Positions 46,477 through 56,811 of a stretch of DNA of 64,000 nt are shown piece by piece. The notes beneath the pieces are model-generated. The model made no database searches. It had not been told where the DNA came from and saw only the letters and a list, made by a program, of their open reading frames with translations. Numbering within the stretch: the stretch's first letter is position 1; each line of letters opens with the position of its first letter. The stretch is from Rhizophagus clarus (taxonomy: Eukaryota > Glomeromycota > Glomeromycetes > Glomerales > Glomeraceae), in assembly GCA_015698045.1 (NCBI GenBank), contig BLAL01000160.1, forward strand, positions 806,001 through 870,000, in the 5' to 3' direction. Position numbers and translations under genes: made by a program.

Positions 46477-47623
46477 TTACAGATCATTTATTTTTTTCGA
46501 AGGAAAGAAACTTATATACCATGTTTGACTCATATAATTGGCTTCTCCATGGTAATCTGATCTCTTTACCGGTTTGATTGTGTTCCATCTCACATCCTCA
46601 AATAGTTCATCATCATCAATCCAATCACAGAATTTCTTGTACAAAGTATAAGCATTGGGCCTCATTTTAGGATTAAAGTTCCAACACTGATGCATTAAAT
46701 TTTCAAAACACGAAGGAATTTTATCATCTTGGTAAAGTGTTGGTTTGAGTCCATTGGAAATTTGTCTCATTAGTCGTCTGTTATGAGCTTCATCGTAAAA
46801 AGGAGCTCTGTTAGTTGAAATATTATACATAATACATCCAAAGCTATAAATATCCGCTTTTTTAGTATACGGAAAATCTCTAAAGATTTCTGGAGCCATA
46901 TAAGCCATTACACCGCGAATTCCATTATTCTTTTTCTGAATCTCTTCATCTCTACAAAATCCAAGATCACCAATCCATGCTATATTTAAGTCATCTTTAT
47001 TATCGTCAATCATTATATTTCCACTATGCAAATCTCCGTGAATTAAGTCTTGATTGTGAAGTGTATAAAGACCATAAGAAATATCTCGAAGAATTCTTAA
47101 TTTTTCCATCCAATAGATTCTTTTCCATTTATTAGTTAGGTAATTGCTTAAAGAAGATTGCGAATAATATTCCATAACAATACCATATTCTGTTCTATTA
47201 TGATCATATGTAGCGCCATAATAATGAACGAGATTTTTCTCTGACATAGTGGAATCCTCATCAGAACACCTTTTTATCATTCTGTAAACATTTGTAAACT
47301 TTTTTTTTTTAAAAAAAAAAACTAATTAGATGATTTTACGTTCTCTTCTTAATCAACCTCATTTTCAAAAAAAAAATAGTTTTTTTTACCTCTTTTAAAA
47401 AATCTTTATCATCATAAAAAAATTTTACTGCAACAGTATTTACATAACTGCGTCTATACCATATAGCTTTATAAACAATTCCAAATGCTCCTCTATCCAA
47501 TTCATTCAAGATCCTTAAGCGAGAAGATTGTATCCATTTGAGGAAATCTTTATCATTTTTCTTATTATTTTGCGATGCAATAATCATGTCGTTAACATTT
47601 TTATTTCCACTGTTAAAAACCAT
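46477..47623 (-). CDS. TKL-type protein kinase without N-terminal ribbon
   Basis: Exons 47623-47390 and 47298-46477. Joining KDFLKE to FTNVYRMIKRC via donor at 47389 and acceptor AAAAAG at 47299 restores helix C and the NLVHYYGAT strand. The kinase has RGAFGIVYKA (Gly loop), AVKFF (Lys), LIHGDLHSGNIMI with Gly in place of the Arg of HRD (a non-RD kinase), GDLGFC and MAPEIF. About 351 residues. The start is uncertain: the first ATG gives MVFNSGNKNVNDMI, which matches the segment that follows the CxxC ribbon in sister kinases, and the frame is open to about 47662, so an upstream exon with the ribbon may be missing or lost. The last 22 residues may be intron read-through: a GT at 46519 could splice away the tail after SQTW. 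Confidence 0.8.
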
Positions 47624-47662
47624 TGTTTTAAAATAGTATCTTTCAAGCACGTCTTTGGTTTA

Positions 47663-48752
47663 TTCCAAAACAAAAAAAAACCGTAAATGTGCCATATTTA
47701 TTTGACGAACGCTTGAATTAATTTTAGTTATCAGTCAACCACGATCATTTCATAATTGGAAATATTGAAGCAATGTGTTTGCTAAATAAAAAGGTTAGCT
47801 ATGGCCATATGACACGACATATGACGTATCATATGATAAAAATATTTTGACAAGTAAATTCGCGCGATTAACAAATAAGATTTCAATCCCGACCGATCAA
47901 GTTCTATTGGCTACACTTTGTAAAACATTTAAAAGCCCGTTTTATCAATTAACGTTCAACAAATATTTTAATATTATTATAATCATTTCTATTTACGGAG
48001 ATTATATGCACTCAAGTAGATAACATGACAATATTTAATTTAAATACTATTTAACGATAATTTTATTTCTGCAATATTAACAAAAATTGCATCAAATAGA
48101 AATTATGCCGGTTAGCATAAAAAGTAAGTCATATGTTTTGTGTTTAACATTTGATTATTTAAGCTCTCATGTGAAAATCAAAATCTTTCATGCTTGGGCG
48201 ATCAATCAGTACTTTTTTGTTTTTTATCTACAATTATTATTATTTCAAAACTCAAAAATTCCATTATGTTCAACAAAGTGTTCGTTCATCCATCTTATCG
48301 TACAATTTAATATAATGTAAACAATAATGCAATAATAATGAAAATAATAATCCTCTTACGATAAATGCGGCATTATAATATCACCAAAATCAGTATCATC
48401 TATAATCGACGAAGTATTATCACATGACAAAATAAAATTATGAATCGTTATCTGAACTGAATGATGGAATAGGAGAAATTAGAGGAGGCATTCCTGAATG
48501 TCCATACTGTGGTAAGGCACCATAACTCATGCTTTATACTTAATACCGTCAAATATACCACCTAGAATAATGTTCAATAACGGAATGTTATTATGTATGC
48601 TATTGAATATCCTTTCACGTTGTCAAAAACCAAAGATATATCGTATTCACTTCGTTAACGGTGTAGCAAATTGTTTTTTTTTGAAAAAAAAGTATTTCTC
48701 TTCTGTAATATAAAATTTTTATTAAATAATATATTTATTCAACTAATTGTAA
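47663..48752. other. Spacer with a 30-codon ORF
   Basis: No firm gene. A minus-strand 30-codon ORF at 48438-48530 (MSYGALPQYGHSGMPPLISP and on to SSDNDS) has a Pro/Ser-rich composition like a protein tail, but an upstream in-frame stop and no partner exon found. Confidence 0.4.
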
Positions 48753-50378
48753 TTACCAATGTTTTAATTCGTATGATGGAATGATAAAAATTTCATAACG
48801 ACTCTTTAATTCTCTAATCTCTTGAGAAGTCATGATATCATCCATCCCAACTATTCCTAATGTTTTAACAGTCTTCTTATCTTTAATAAATTTAGTAATA
48901 ACTTTTATATGATCATAATTCAAATCTATATAATCAATTATGATAGTCTCTAAAAGAGCGTTACAAGTTTTAAATAATTCTTTAAATTGATCAAAAGTAA
49001 ACCCACAACTTAATTTTAAATATTTTAAAGTAGGAGGTAAATCTTGTCCAGTTAATTTCATATCTTCATAATCTAAATTTTTTGAGTTGATAAAGATTTC
49101 TAAATTTTCTAAACTTAAACCATAAAATAAATGATAAAATAAATGATTATTATCATGAGGAAAATAATTGGCTAATTTTATTTCTTTAACATTCGGACAA
49201 TAATCCAATATTGTTTCAACGATTATTGGATTAATTAAATCGATTTCCAATTCTTTCAAAGAAATTCCTCCAACTTGTAAAATTAATCCTGCCACATCAC
49301 TAGAATTCGGTGAAAATCCTAATCTTAACTTTTTTAAAGAGAATTTAGATTTTAATAATACTGAAGTATTTTCAATATTTAAACCTCTACAATACCGTAA
49401 ACTTAAATCTTTTAAATTTTCACACAGAGCTAAAGCATTAAAACAAGCTTCTGTGATATAAACATTTTCCAATCTTACTATATTTAAAGTTTCATGACGT
49501 GATTGTAAAGAAGAAAAAATTCTTTCGCTTCCAAGCTTAACTCCAGATAAATTAAATTCATTTAACCGTTTTTGAGTACTAATTATACGTGAAATAGCTT
49601 TATGATTATGTTCAAATATAGGAAATTTTATATCAAGACATCTTATATTCGAACATAAATTTGGTAAATTTCCTAATAATCGTATAGTATTCGTTGTCAT
49701 GGGTTTATTAAAATCAATTCTGAATTTTGTGAGGTGACTTAATCCTGGTTTTTCGATAAACGTGGAAATTTGTGGAATATCCGAGTGACTAAAATATTTA
49801 TCTATCATAAAAGATTTTAAAGAGATTGATCTCCTCATAAATAATTTACAAAGTGCTGTAGAAATTAAAAGAATTTGATTTTGTTTATGATGATATATAA
49901 ATGTTCTATTACACCAAATATGAATGGTAGAATGTACCGCAATTTCTAATTGTTTATAAGAGAATTCCTTTAAACACATTGGATAATTGAAAAGTGGTTG
50001 TCTTGCTTTAGGAATTTCTATATTATAAGGTTGTAACGATGAACTTAAATTTAAATAATCTTCCCGATCAAGACATGCGAGGTATGTATGAATTAATTTA
50101 TGCCGATTCTCGGTTGATAAACCTTCGAAAGGGCGAGACCATAATAAAGGTATGATATTTTTACACCAATATCGATTAACTAAAAGACACGAATACAATC
50201 CAGAACCTTGAGTTTGAACATGTTTAAATATTTCTAACATACATTCCGTTGGTAGGTAAGGTGTAGGTACATTAGAATGTTTTCCGTATAATAGGTTGTT
50301 ATCAACGGTATTTGTTGCAGCAGATCCAACAAAATTAAGGATAAATTGTACTAAAAAACAATAAGTACTAGATGACAT
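48753..50378 (-). CDS. F-box / leucine-rich repeat protein, 541 residues
   Basis: Single exon. The F-box is at about residues 41-90 (LPTECMLEIFKHVQ, then LYSCLLVNRYWCKNIIPLLW), preceded by an unusual ~40-residue hydrophobic and Thr/Asn leader (STYCFLVQFILNFVG); the true start may therefore be internal. The rest is irregular leucine-rich repeats (LKDLSLRYCRGLNIENTSVL, LKKLRLGFSP, LKELEID, LEIFINSK, LKYLKLSCGF), used to hold substrates. By family, it would be the substrate receptor of an SCF ubiquitin ligase, binding Skp1 through the F-box. The target is unknown. F-box proteins of this type are strongly expanded in Rhizophagus; two more lie at 53.6-56.8 kb. Confidence 0.87.
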   Translation of the reverse strand: MSSSTYCFLVQFILNFVGSAATNTVDNNLLYGKHSNVPTPYLPTECMLEIFKHVQTQGSGLYSCLLVNRYWCKNIIPLLWSRPFEGLSTENRHKLIHTYLACLDREDYLNLSSSLQPYNIEIPKARQPLFNYPMCLKEFSYKQLEIAVHSTIHIWCNRTFIYHHKQNQILLISTALCKLFMRRSISLKSFMIDKYFSHSDIPQISTFIEKPGLSHLTKFRIDFNKPMTTNTIRLLGNLPNLCSNIRCLDIKFPIFEHNHKAISRIISTQKRLNEFNLSGVKLGSERIFSSLQSRHETLNIVRLENVYITEACFNALALCENLKDLSLRYCRGLNIENTSVLLKSKFSLKKLRLGFSPNSSDVAGLILQVGGISLKELEIDLINPIIVETILDYCPNVKEIKLANYFPHDNNHLFYHLFYGLSLENLEIFINSKNLDYEDMKLTGQDLPPTLKYLKLSCGFTFDQFKELFKTCNALLETIIIDYIDLNYDHIKVITKFIKDKKTVKTLGIVGMDDIMTSQEIRELKSRYEIFIIPSYELKHW

Positions 50379-51182
50379 TTTTGAAAGAAATGAATTCTAA
50401 AAAAGACACTTTGAATGAAAAATTTTTTAATGAAATAAAGGGATTTTTTTTTTTCGATTATTATATATCTTTTATTCTCATGTCGTGTAAAGAAAAAAGA
50501 ATCATATTGCCTAAATGTGAACATCATCATTATTTCAAAAAAAAGTACATGAAATGCTTATGTGAGATATCACCATTAAAAATATTTCCATTGTTAATTT
50601 TATGCAATTCAAATTGTTGATCTCAATGAATGTACTGTATATGCTATTGAAGAAACTTGCTGCAAATATGTAAAAGTATATGAAGTTGCTTGCATAATTT
50701 TCTTAAAAAAAAACGAATACATGCCTTTTATGTTCTTTTTGTTCTTCAATTATATATAATTCGCCCACAGTATATATAATATTGACAGATAATTTGCTTA
50801 TGAAACTTTTAAAAGTGAAACACTTTTCAAACATGACGTCTAAATTGACGTCTATATGTAAGATGAAAATTATTTCCGTACGTAAAACATTCTTATCCTA
50901 GCTGCATGTTCATGACCTTGTCATACTAAACGCAGTAAAATACGTCAAAAATAAGTTATATAGCAAGTATAATATAATGTAAAATATTTTTTTATTTTTC
51001 AAAAAAAAAAAAAACATACAAATCATACAGTCATGTACAAGGTGGTTTAAGAAAATACAAATAGAAACAAAAAAGTGGTTATCTTAAAAGTATTTAAAAG
51101 AACAAAAGGGAAAAAGAAAAATCTACAAAAAAAAAATACAAAAATGAGGGGGAAAATATACAAAGAAACGAACGCTTTAAAG
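50379..51182. other. Spacer between F-box and HMG genes
   Basis: Upstream region of the F-box gene and 3' region of the HMG gene. An 82-codon plus-strand ORF at 50372-50620 overlaps the F-box start and has no recognised domain. No other gene seen. Confidence 0.45.
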
Positions 51183-52175
51183 TTATGGTGATTGTGCTTG
51201 AACAAAGTGATAATCAGGTTCAATAAAATATTCAGAATCCACACCAAATAACGGAGGCAAATAATAAGTAGGGTAAGAGAACATTTGCATTTCTTGTGAA
51301 TCGTAATTAGGGTAACTGAAATCATCATCATTTGAAGGAGGAGGAGAAGAAACAAGTGATGGATCCTCATCAGTTGACAACGGTGGTGATTGTAGGTAAT
51401 GCAATGGTTGTGGGGATTGTGGATATTGTTGATATTGCGGAGATTGTGGAGATTGTGGTGTTGGTGGAAATTGTGATAATATGGAAGGTTGTGGGAATAT
51501 TGAAAATTGTGAAAATTGTGGAGATAGTGGAGATAGTGGAGATAATGGAGATTGCGGAGATTCTAGAGATAATGGAGATTGTGGAAGTGGAGATTGTGGG
51601 AATTGTGAAGATTGTGGGGATAGCGGCCATTGCGGGTTATTTGGATTACTTGGGGGGATTGGAGGAATATTCAATTCTGGAGATTCAATAATAAAACTTT
51701 CGGACGAAATGGTGGGATTGAAAGTGTTTGAGGGGGTATGGCTTTTATTCTTTCTATTCTTTTTAGATTTCGTAGACTTGGGTACTGACGCGGTAGCGTT
51801 AACAAAAGTAATATCAGATTCTGAAATGGACATATCCAGTCCATTAATAACGTCAAAAGTCGACCTATAAGATGAATTTAACTTGATACGTTCCGCCACT
51901 TGATCCCAGTATTGTTTCACATCAGCAGATTCCTTCTCCCACATTTGAGCAACCATTTTTGATAAATCTCTCATGTTAGCAGGGTTATTTGGATCCGTAT
52001 TAAGTTTATTTTGGACATGTTTACGGTAAAGAATGAACCGGTTCGGTGACCGTGGCGGCTTTGTCGAATTCATTTGTTTTTCAATACGTTTATTTTTTCT
52101 TCTCTCATTTTTTTCAGTTCTAGTTTTCCTTTGTCTTGCTACTTTTGGTGCTTTTGTTGTTGTTGATTTTCCCAT
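51183..52175 (-). CDS. MATA_HMG-type HMG-box transcription factor, 330 residues
   Basis: Single exon. A basic N-terminus (RQRKTRTEKNERRKNKRIEK, likely nuclear localisation) leads into an HMG box at about 38-101: KPPRSPNRFILYRKHVQNKL, MRDLSKMVAQMWEKES and VKQYWDQVAERIKL. The KPPRSPNRFILYR start is typical of fungal MATA/sexM-type boxes that bind and bend DNA. Residues 160-290 are Pro/Gln/Ser-rich with PQSPLSP-type repeats, as in activation domains; the underlying DNA is a 9-bp minisatellite (about 51390-51620). Such HMG genes are numerous in Rhizophagus, so this need not be a mating-type gene; no partner such as a TPT or helicase gene flanks it. Complete. Confidence 0.88.
   Translation of the reverse strand: MGKSTTTKAPKVARQRKTRTEKNERRKNKRIEKQMNSTKPPRSPNRFILYRKHVQNKLNTDPNNPANMRDLSKMVAQMWEKESADVKQYWDQVAERIKLNSSYRSTFDVINGLDMSISESDITFVNATASVPKSTKSKKNRKNKSHTPSNTFNPTISSESFIIESPELNIPPIPPSNPNNPQWPLSPQSSQFPQSPLPQSPLSLESPQSPLSPLSPLSPQFSQFSIFPQPSILSQFPPTPQSPQSPQYQQYPQSPQPLHYLQSPPLSTDEDPSLVSSPPPSNDDDFSYPNYDSQEMQMFSYPTYYLPPLFGVDSEYFIEPDYHFVQAQSP
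51390..51620. repeat. 9-bp coding minisatellite in the HMG gene
   Basis: On the plus strand, GGAGATAGT / GGAGATTGT-like units repeat many times; on the coding strand they give Pro-Gln-Ser-Pro and Leu-Ser-Pro runs. Expected to vary in length between strains. Confidence 0.75.
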
Positions 52176-53570
52176 CTTAATCTAAAGACTTTTTTTTTTC
52201 AAAAAAAAAAAAAAATTGATAATAATAAAGATTTAGTTAATTTGGCGTTATAAATATTTACAAATATATACAATGGTATTTTTTTTATTGTAGTCAATGA
52301 CTAATAAAATATTTTTTCGAATGGAAGATGAACTCCGGAGAAATTAGTTGGGCATTTCAAACGTCTTTTATATTCTTTTGTGATGGTTATGGCATACTCC
52401 ATTAAAATCTATTACATAATAAAGGGAGAGTAGTTCGTGTACGAATAAACAAATAAAATATAAAGCCAAAAAGATATAATAAGAAATAAAAGAATAAAAA
52501 AAAATAGATTTTAATTGTTAAAAGATCCTAAACACGGTAAAATTAATATTCTTTTTCTTCTTTATTTAGCAATTGCTGTTTAACCAAAACATACCGCATA
52601 TATTAAAGACAAGACTTACATTGTTATTTTTCACAGGCAAAACCCCAAAAAAGTAAATATTCAGTATAATTAAATATTTATCTAACGTAAAATAATTTTT
52701 CTTTTTATTTCTAAATGTTTTATTTAATAGATTTTATTAATGGGCTATACGGAGTTGTAAAACCGTAAATTAAGAGAAAGAGAACAAGTAAAGTTTGATT
52801 TTTTGTTTCAATAATCTTGTCACATTTTATTTATGCAATTTATAATCCGTGGCACGACTAAACATGCTTGAACCCTAAAATTTTAATACTTTATCTTATA
52901 ATTTAATTCATTATACTTTCGCACAAAACCCAAATATTAGGGATCCCCTCTTAGTATATATGGAAACAGGAGAAATTGTGTGATTTTATTGGCTCTCAGA
53001 AATGTCCTTAAAGATGATGATCAAGTAACGATAACCTGTTTTTTTTGTGATGCGCAAATCTGTTCAATAATGATCATGCGCACGGCTTATTAATTCCTGA
53101 CGCCACTATTCTGGAAAATGAAAAAAAGCAAGTATGGGACAAGGTCCTTTTATTTCTATATAAGAAATTCATATTACTATTAAGTTCGTGCAACAAGTTG
53201 ATTTTTACATATAAGAATAAATTTGCTAAACCCAAATACGGAAGAAAAAGAACAAAGTTCATGTGTGTGCATCATGGTATTTATATGTAGTTAGTAACGT
53301 TTAGTAGCGGTACATATTAAAACCGTTTACGCACATGATAATGTAAAATAGTCAAGGTCCGTGGGCTAATATTTACCTTACGGAACTATTTAAATTAGAA
53401 AATAAAACAAAGTGTTAAGTTGACGTAACTTAATACCGCATGTAAATTTTTTACTATGTAAAACATTATTTTTAAATTAGGTAATAATACGTATCTATTT
53501 TTATATGTTTATTAATAGGTTTTTTTTTTTTTAAACCAAAAATAACGATAAGAACTATTTATGTATAAAA
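52176..53570. other. Non-coding spacer
   Basis: No gene seen. A poly-A tract lies at 52200-52215 just upstream of the HMG start. Confidence 0.5.
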
Positions 53571-54890
53571 TTATGCCTTTTCCAGAAAAAATCTATGTGA
53601 TGTATATGAAATATATTGATATTGAATCATTTCATGCTTAACGTTCCAATTTCCATTGATTTTTAATTGATTTTCCAATGTTTTACTAATTGTTTCATCA
53701 ATAATTTTACCATGATTATAACCAATATTCGTAAGAGTAAGACTTTCCAATTCATTGCATGAGATTAATAAATATTTTAAGAAATTTAAATCTTCAGTTA
53801 TATTTAAAATTGTTGTTAATGATTTAATTTTCGGACACGATTTCGAAATAGAACTTAATAACAGTTGAGTGTCGGAATACTGACAAATAGAGTGTGGATA
53901 CATACTAGAGCAAGATTCCAAGTAGAAATATCGTAAATGACCTTCGGTCTTTTCTATAAATCCTGCCAAAATATTTAAAGGTGGGAAATCATGATAAAAT
54001 TTCAAAACTTCCAAGATTGGACAAGATACGTTCTGGAATGCAGCAACTGTTTGAGGAGAACATGTTGAAAGTGTAAATTCTAAACGTCTTAAATTCGAAA
54101 GAGTTCTAATTTGTTCAAACATGAAATTTTTCATAATAAGTTCCTCGATTGAAAGAATTTGTGTTGATAATTCTTCGGTTAAAACTTGACATTGATTTAA
54201 ATTGTTTAAGAAATGTACAATTTTTAAATTTTGTTGAACTTTAAAGAGGTTAACCAATTCTTTAGAATTTTTAAATGCATTTGTAATAATTCTGATCTTT
54301 TTGATTTTTTTACAAACATGAACTAATTTTTCAAAGAATTTGACTGTAGTGAAATTACAAATTTCTAATTCATGAAGGTTTGAAAGATTATTAAAATTTT
54401 GATTTTTAATTATCATTTTAGGAAGGTCCGATAATCTAATTTGTCTAATTTCTGTACAGTGCTCAAAAATAATTTTATAAACACTAAAATATAAAATCGA
54501 TGAAACTTTTCCTACATCTTTACTGGATACCGCACGAGCACATTTATCAACGAATCTATAAAATTCGGAGAATTTAAAAATTCTGCAAAAGTTAAGATAA
54601 TTATAGAACGATTGTTTATAATTAAGATGAATAAGTTCATATTCATATGACTTCAATTTTTCTTCCATATTTTTGTCGAAAGGAAACATTGAAATAATTG
54701 TCGTAAGCAATTTTCTTGAATTTTCTCTTTTACGAACAATTGAAAATGGATCTTTCCATAAATAAGGTATTGCAGATTCACACCATGAACGGTTAACTAG
54801 GAGACAATGAAATAATGTATCTTGATCATAATTATATTCAAAAATTTCGAAAATACTTCGTAAACAATCATGATTAAGTTCTGGTGACAT
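53571..54890 (-). CDS. F-box / leucine-rich protein, 439 residues
   Basis: I start at the ATG at 54890 (MSPELNHDCLRSIFEIF), because the longer frame from 54968 would begin with a poly-Lys run read from a poly-A tract. F-box at residues 2-50: LRSIFEIFEYNY, LFHCLLVNRSWCESAIPYLW, KDPFSI. The rest is irregular leucine-rich (IRQIRLSDLP, LHELEICNFT, IKKIRIITNA, LRRLEFTLSTC, LEVLKFYHDFPPLNILAGF). The C-terminal half aligns well with the next gene (SCPILEVLKF, FIEKTEGHLR, SCPKIKSL, SCNELESLTL), so the two are tandem duplicates. Probable SCF ubiquitin-ligase substrate receptor by family. No damage seen. Confidence 0.87.
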   Translation of the reverse strand: MSPELNHDCLRSIFEIFEYNYDQDTLFHCLLVNRSWCESAIPYLWKDPFSIVRKRENSRKLLTTIISMFPFDKNMEEKLKSYEYELIHLNYKQSFYNYLNFCRIFKFSEFYRFVDKCARAVSSKDVGKVSSILYFSVYKIIFEHCTEIRQIRLSDLPKMIIKNQNFNNLSNLHELEICNFTTVKFFEKLVHVCKKIKKIRIITNAFKNSKELVNLFKVQQNLKIVHFLNNLNQCQVLTEELSTQILSIEELIMKNFMFEQIRTLSNLRRLEFTLSTCSPQTVAAFQNVSCPILEVLKFYHDFPPLNILAGFIEKTEGHLRYFYLESCSSMYPHSICQYSDTQLLLSSISKSCPKIKSLTTILNITEDLNFLKYLLISCNELESLTLTNIGYNHGKIIDETISKTLENQLKINGNWNVKHEMIQYQYISYTSHRFFLEKA

Positions 54891-54912
54891 TTTATAAAGA
54901 AATTTTTTTAAA

Positions 54913-54916
<4 letters not shown>

Positions 54917-54948
<32 letters not shown>
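54917..54948. promoter_or_regulatory. 32-base poly(dA:dT) tract upstream of the F-box start
   Basis: An uninterrupted run of 32 T on the plus strand ends 27 bases before the ATG at 54890. Such tracts exclude nucleosomes and are common in fungal promoters. It could also be simple slippage. Confidence 0.5.
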
Positions 54949-54949
<1 letters not shown>

Positions 54950-55482
54950 AACAGTAGTTTTTATACATAAAAAGACGTTATTGTTTAAAGTTTTAGCAAT
55001 AATAATGTTTTTGTGCTCTAATTTTGATCATGTAAATTCTATAATAGTAAATTGATTGTTACCAAGTGATACAACCCAGTGATACAATGGTCATTAAAAT
55101 TTTCGTTTACCAATTTTTTTTTTTTTTTGACTGGATTTCATGCTTACGTGATTTATGTATTACACGTCAAAGATCCCCTGGTATTTGGATTTCTAAATTT
55201 AGTTTTAATTCCGGCCGAAACTATAATTTTGGATAAATAGTGACTATTTTAACTACCTAGTAAAATTAAACGAATTCAATTGAAGGTAAAAATTCGTATT
55301 AATTTTTTATATCACTGCCATCTTATTTTACATATCAAAATAATGAATAATTCGATTAACTTTCGCTGAAATACGATTTTATTCGTTAATTTATAAGTAA
55401 CAAATTGATAAGCAAATTATAATGGAATATTATCATACAACTTTTCATCATAAAAAAACCATGATTATGCTTAAAAAATGTT
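54949..55482. other. Spacer between tandem F-box genes
   Basis: AT-rich, no gene seen. Presumed promoter for the gene ending at 53571 and 3' region of the broken F-box copy. Confidence 0.5.
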
Positions 55483-56811
55483 TTAATCGGGATGAGATGA
55501 ATGAGATTTACTAAATTCTATCCATTTACCACATCCTATCTGCACGCCATCATATTCCATAAATTCATTTTTAAACTTCCAGTTTTTATCTATCATTCTC
55601 AGCAGTTTTTGTAATGGTGATTGATATAAAAAATTAAGGCTTATGAGAGTAAGACTTTCCAATTCATTACATGAGCGTAATAAATGTTCCAAGAGACTTA
55701 AATCTTTATCTATATCGAAAATTATAACTAATGATTTAATTTTTGGACATGATTTTGCAATAGATTTGAATAAAATTTCGTTGGAATATCTATCAGGACA
55801 TTTCAAATGAAAGCATCGTAAATGACCTTCCGTTTTTTCTATAAATTTAGCTAAAATACTTAAAGGTGGATGATTACCATGAAATTTTAAAACTTCCAAG
55901 AGCGGACATGATAGATTCATAAATGTAGCAACTGCTTTAGAAGACAATCCTAAGAGAGTAATTTCTAAACGTTTTAACTTTGAAGAAGCATTAAATTGTT
56001 TACGAGGTAATATGAAATTTCATATACATAGTTCCTCGATTGAATACAGTTGTATTAATAATTCATTGGAGATTTGGAATAATTTAGATTGGCTCAAAAG
56101 GTGTACAGCTTTCAATCCATGTTGAACTTTTAAAAAATTAACTAATACTTGAGAATTATTAAATTCACCATGTAATTTGATTACAATCTTTTTAATTTTT
56201 TTACAAACATGAACTATCTTTTTGAGGTATCGAACTTCCCCAATCTCTATGTCACAAAGATTTGAAAGGTTATCAAAAGATTTCATTTTCATTATCCTTT
56301 TAGAAATGGTTAATAATATAATTTGTTTAATGTTTGTACAATTTTTAAAAATAATATCATAAATATGATATGATAAAGTAGATGAAATCTTTCCTACTTC
56401 ATTTTCGTATAAATTTCCAGTTCTTACTTTCTCACGACCTGAAGATGTTACACCGGAACATTTATCAATAAATCCATGAAATTCGTTGGATTTAAAAATT
56501 TTCATAAAACTCAAATAATTACAGATTGATTGCCCATTCTTATAATAAGTAACGTTAGAGTATCCACATGACTTTAATTTGTCTTCCGTCACTTTATCAA
56601 AAGGAAACATTGAAATTATTGTTGTAAGCAATTTCTTTGAGTTCGCTGCTCTTCTACGATGAGCAATTGAAAATGGATCCTCCCATAAATAGAGTACCGA
56701 AACTTCAAACCATGAACGATTGACCAGGAGACATTTGAACAATACACGTTGATCAGATCCAAGAAATTCCAAAATGTTTCGAAGACAATCGGAATTAAGG
56801 TTTGAAACCAT
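55483..56811 (-). pseudogene. F-box / leucine-rich protein split by one TGA codon
   Basis: From ATG 56811 (MVSNLNSDCLRNILEFLG) the frame runs 263 residues to TGA at 56020-56022, then continues in the same frame for 178 more residues to 55483. The second part aligns with the intact neighbour at 53571-54890 without a gap around the stop: SIEELCI-stop-NFILPRKQF here against SIEELIMKNFMFEQI there. So the TGA is a point mutation, consistent with CGA or AGA to TGA. F-box: FKCLLVNRSWFEVSVLYLWE. Conserved C-terminal words: SCPLLEVLKF, FIEKTEGHLRCF, SCPKIKSLVI, SCNELESLTL. Made as is, it would be an F-box protein lacking half its substrate-binding region, which could still act as a dominant form. Readthrough cannot be excluded. 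Confidence 0.85.

Noticed and set aside
48438-48530. 30-codon Pro/Ser-rich ORF as a separate gene
   Set aside because: Could be a last exon but no upstream exon was found; kept only as a note in the spacer.
51332-51870. Plus-strand and alternate-frame ORFs rich in Ile/Val/Glu or Gly/Asp/Cys
   Set aside because: Frames of the 9-bp repeat inside the HMG gene.
54891-54968. 26-residue poly-Lys extension of the F-box protein
   Set aside because: It is encoded by a poly-A promoter tract; the downstream ATG starts exactly where the F-box family begins.
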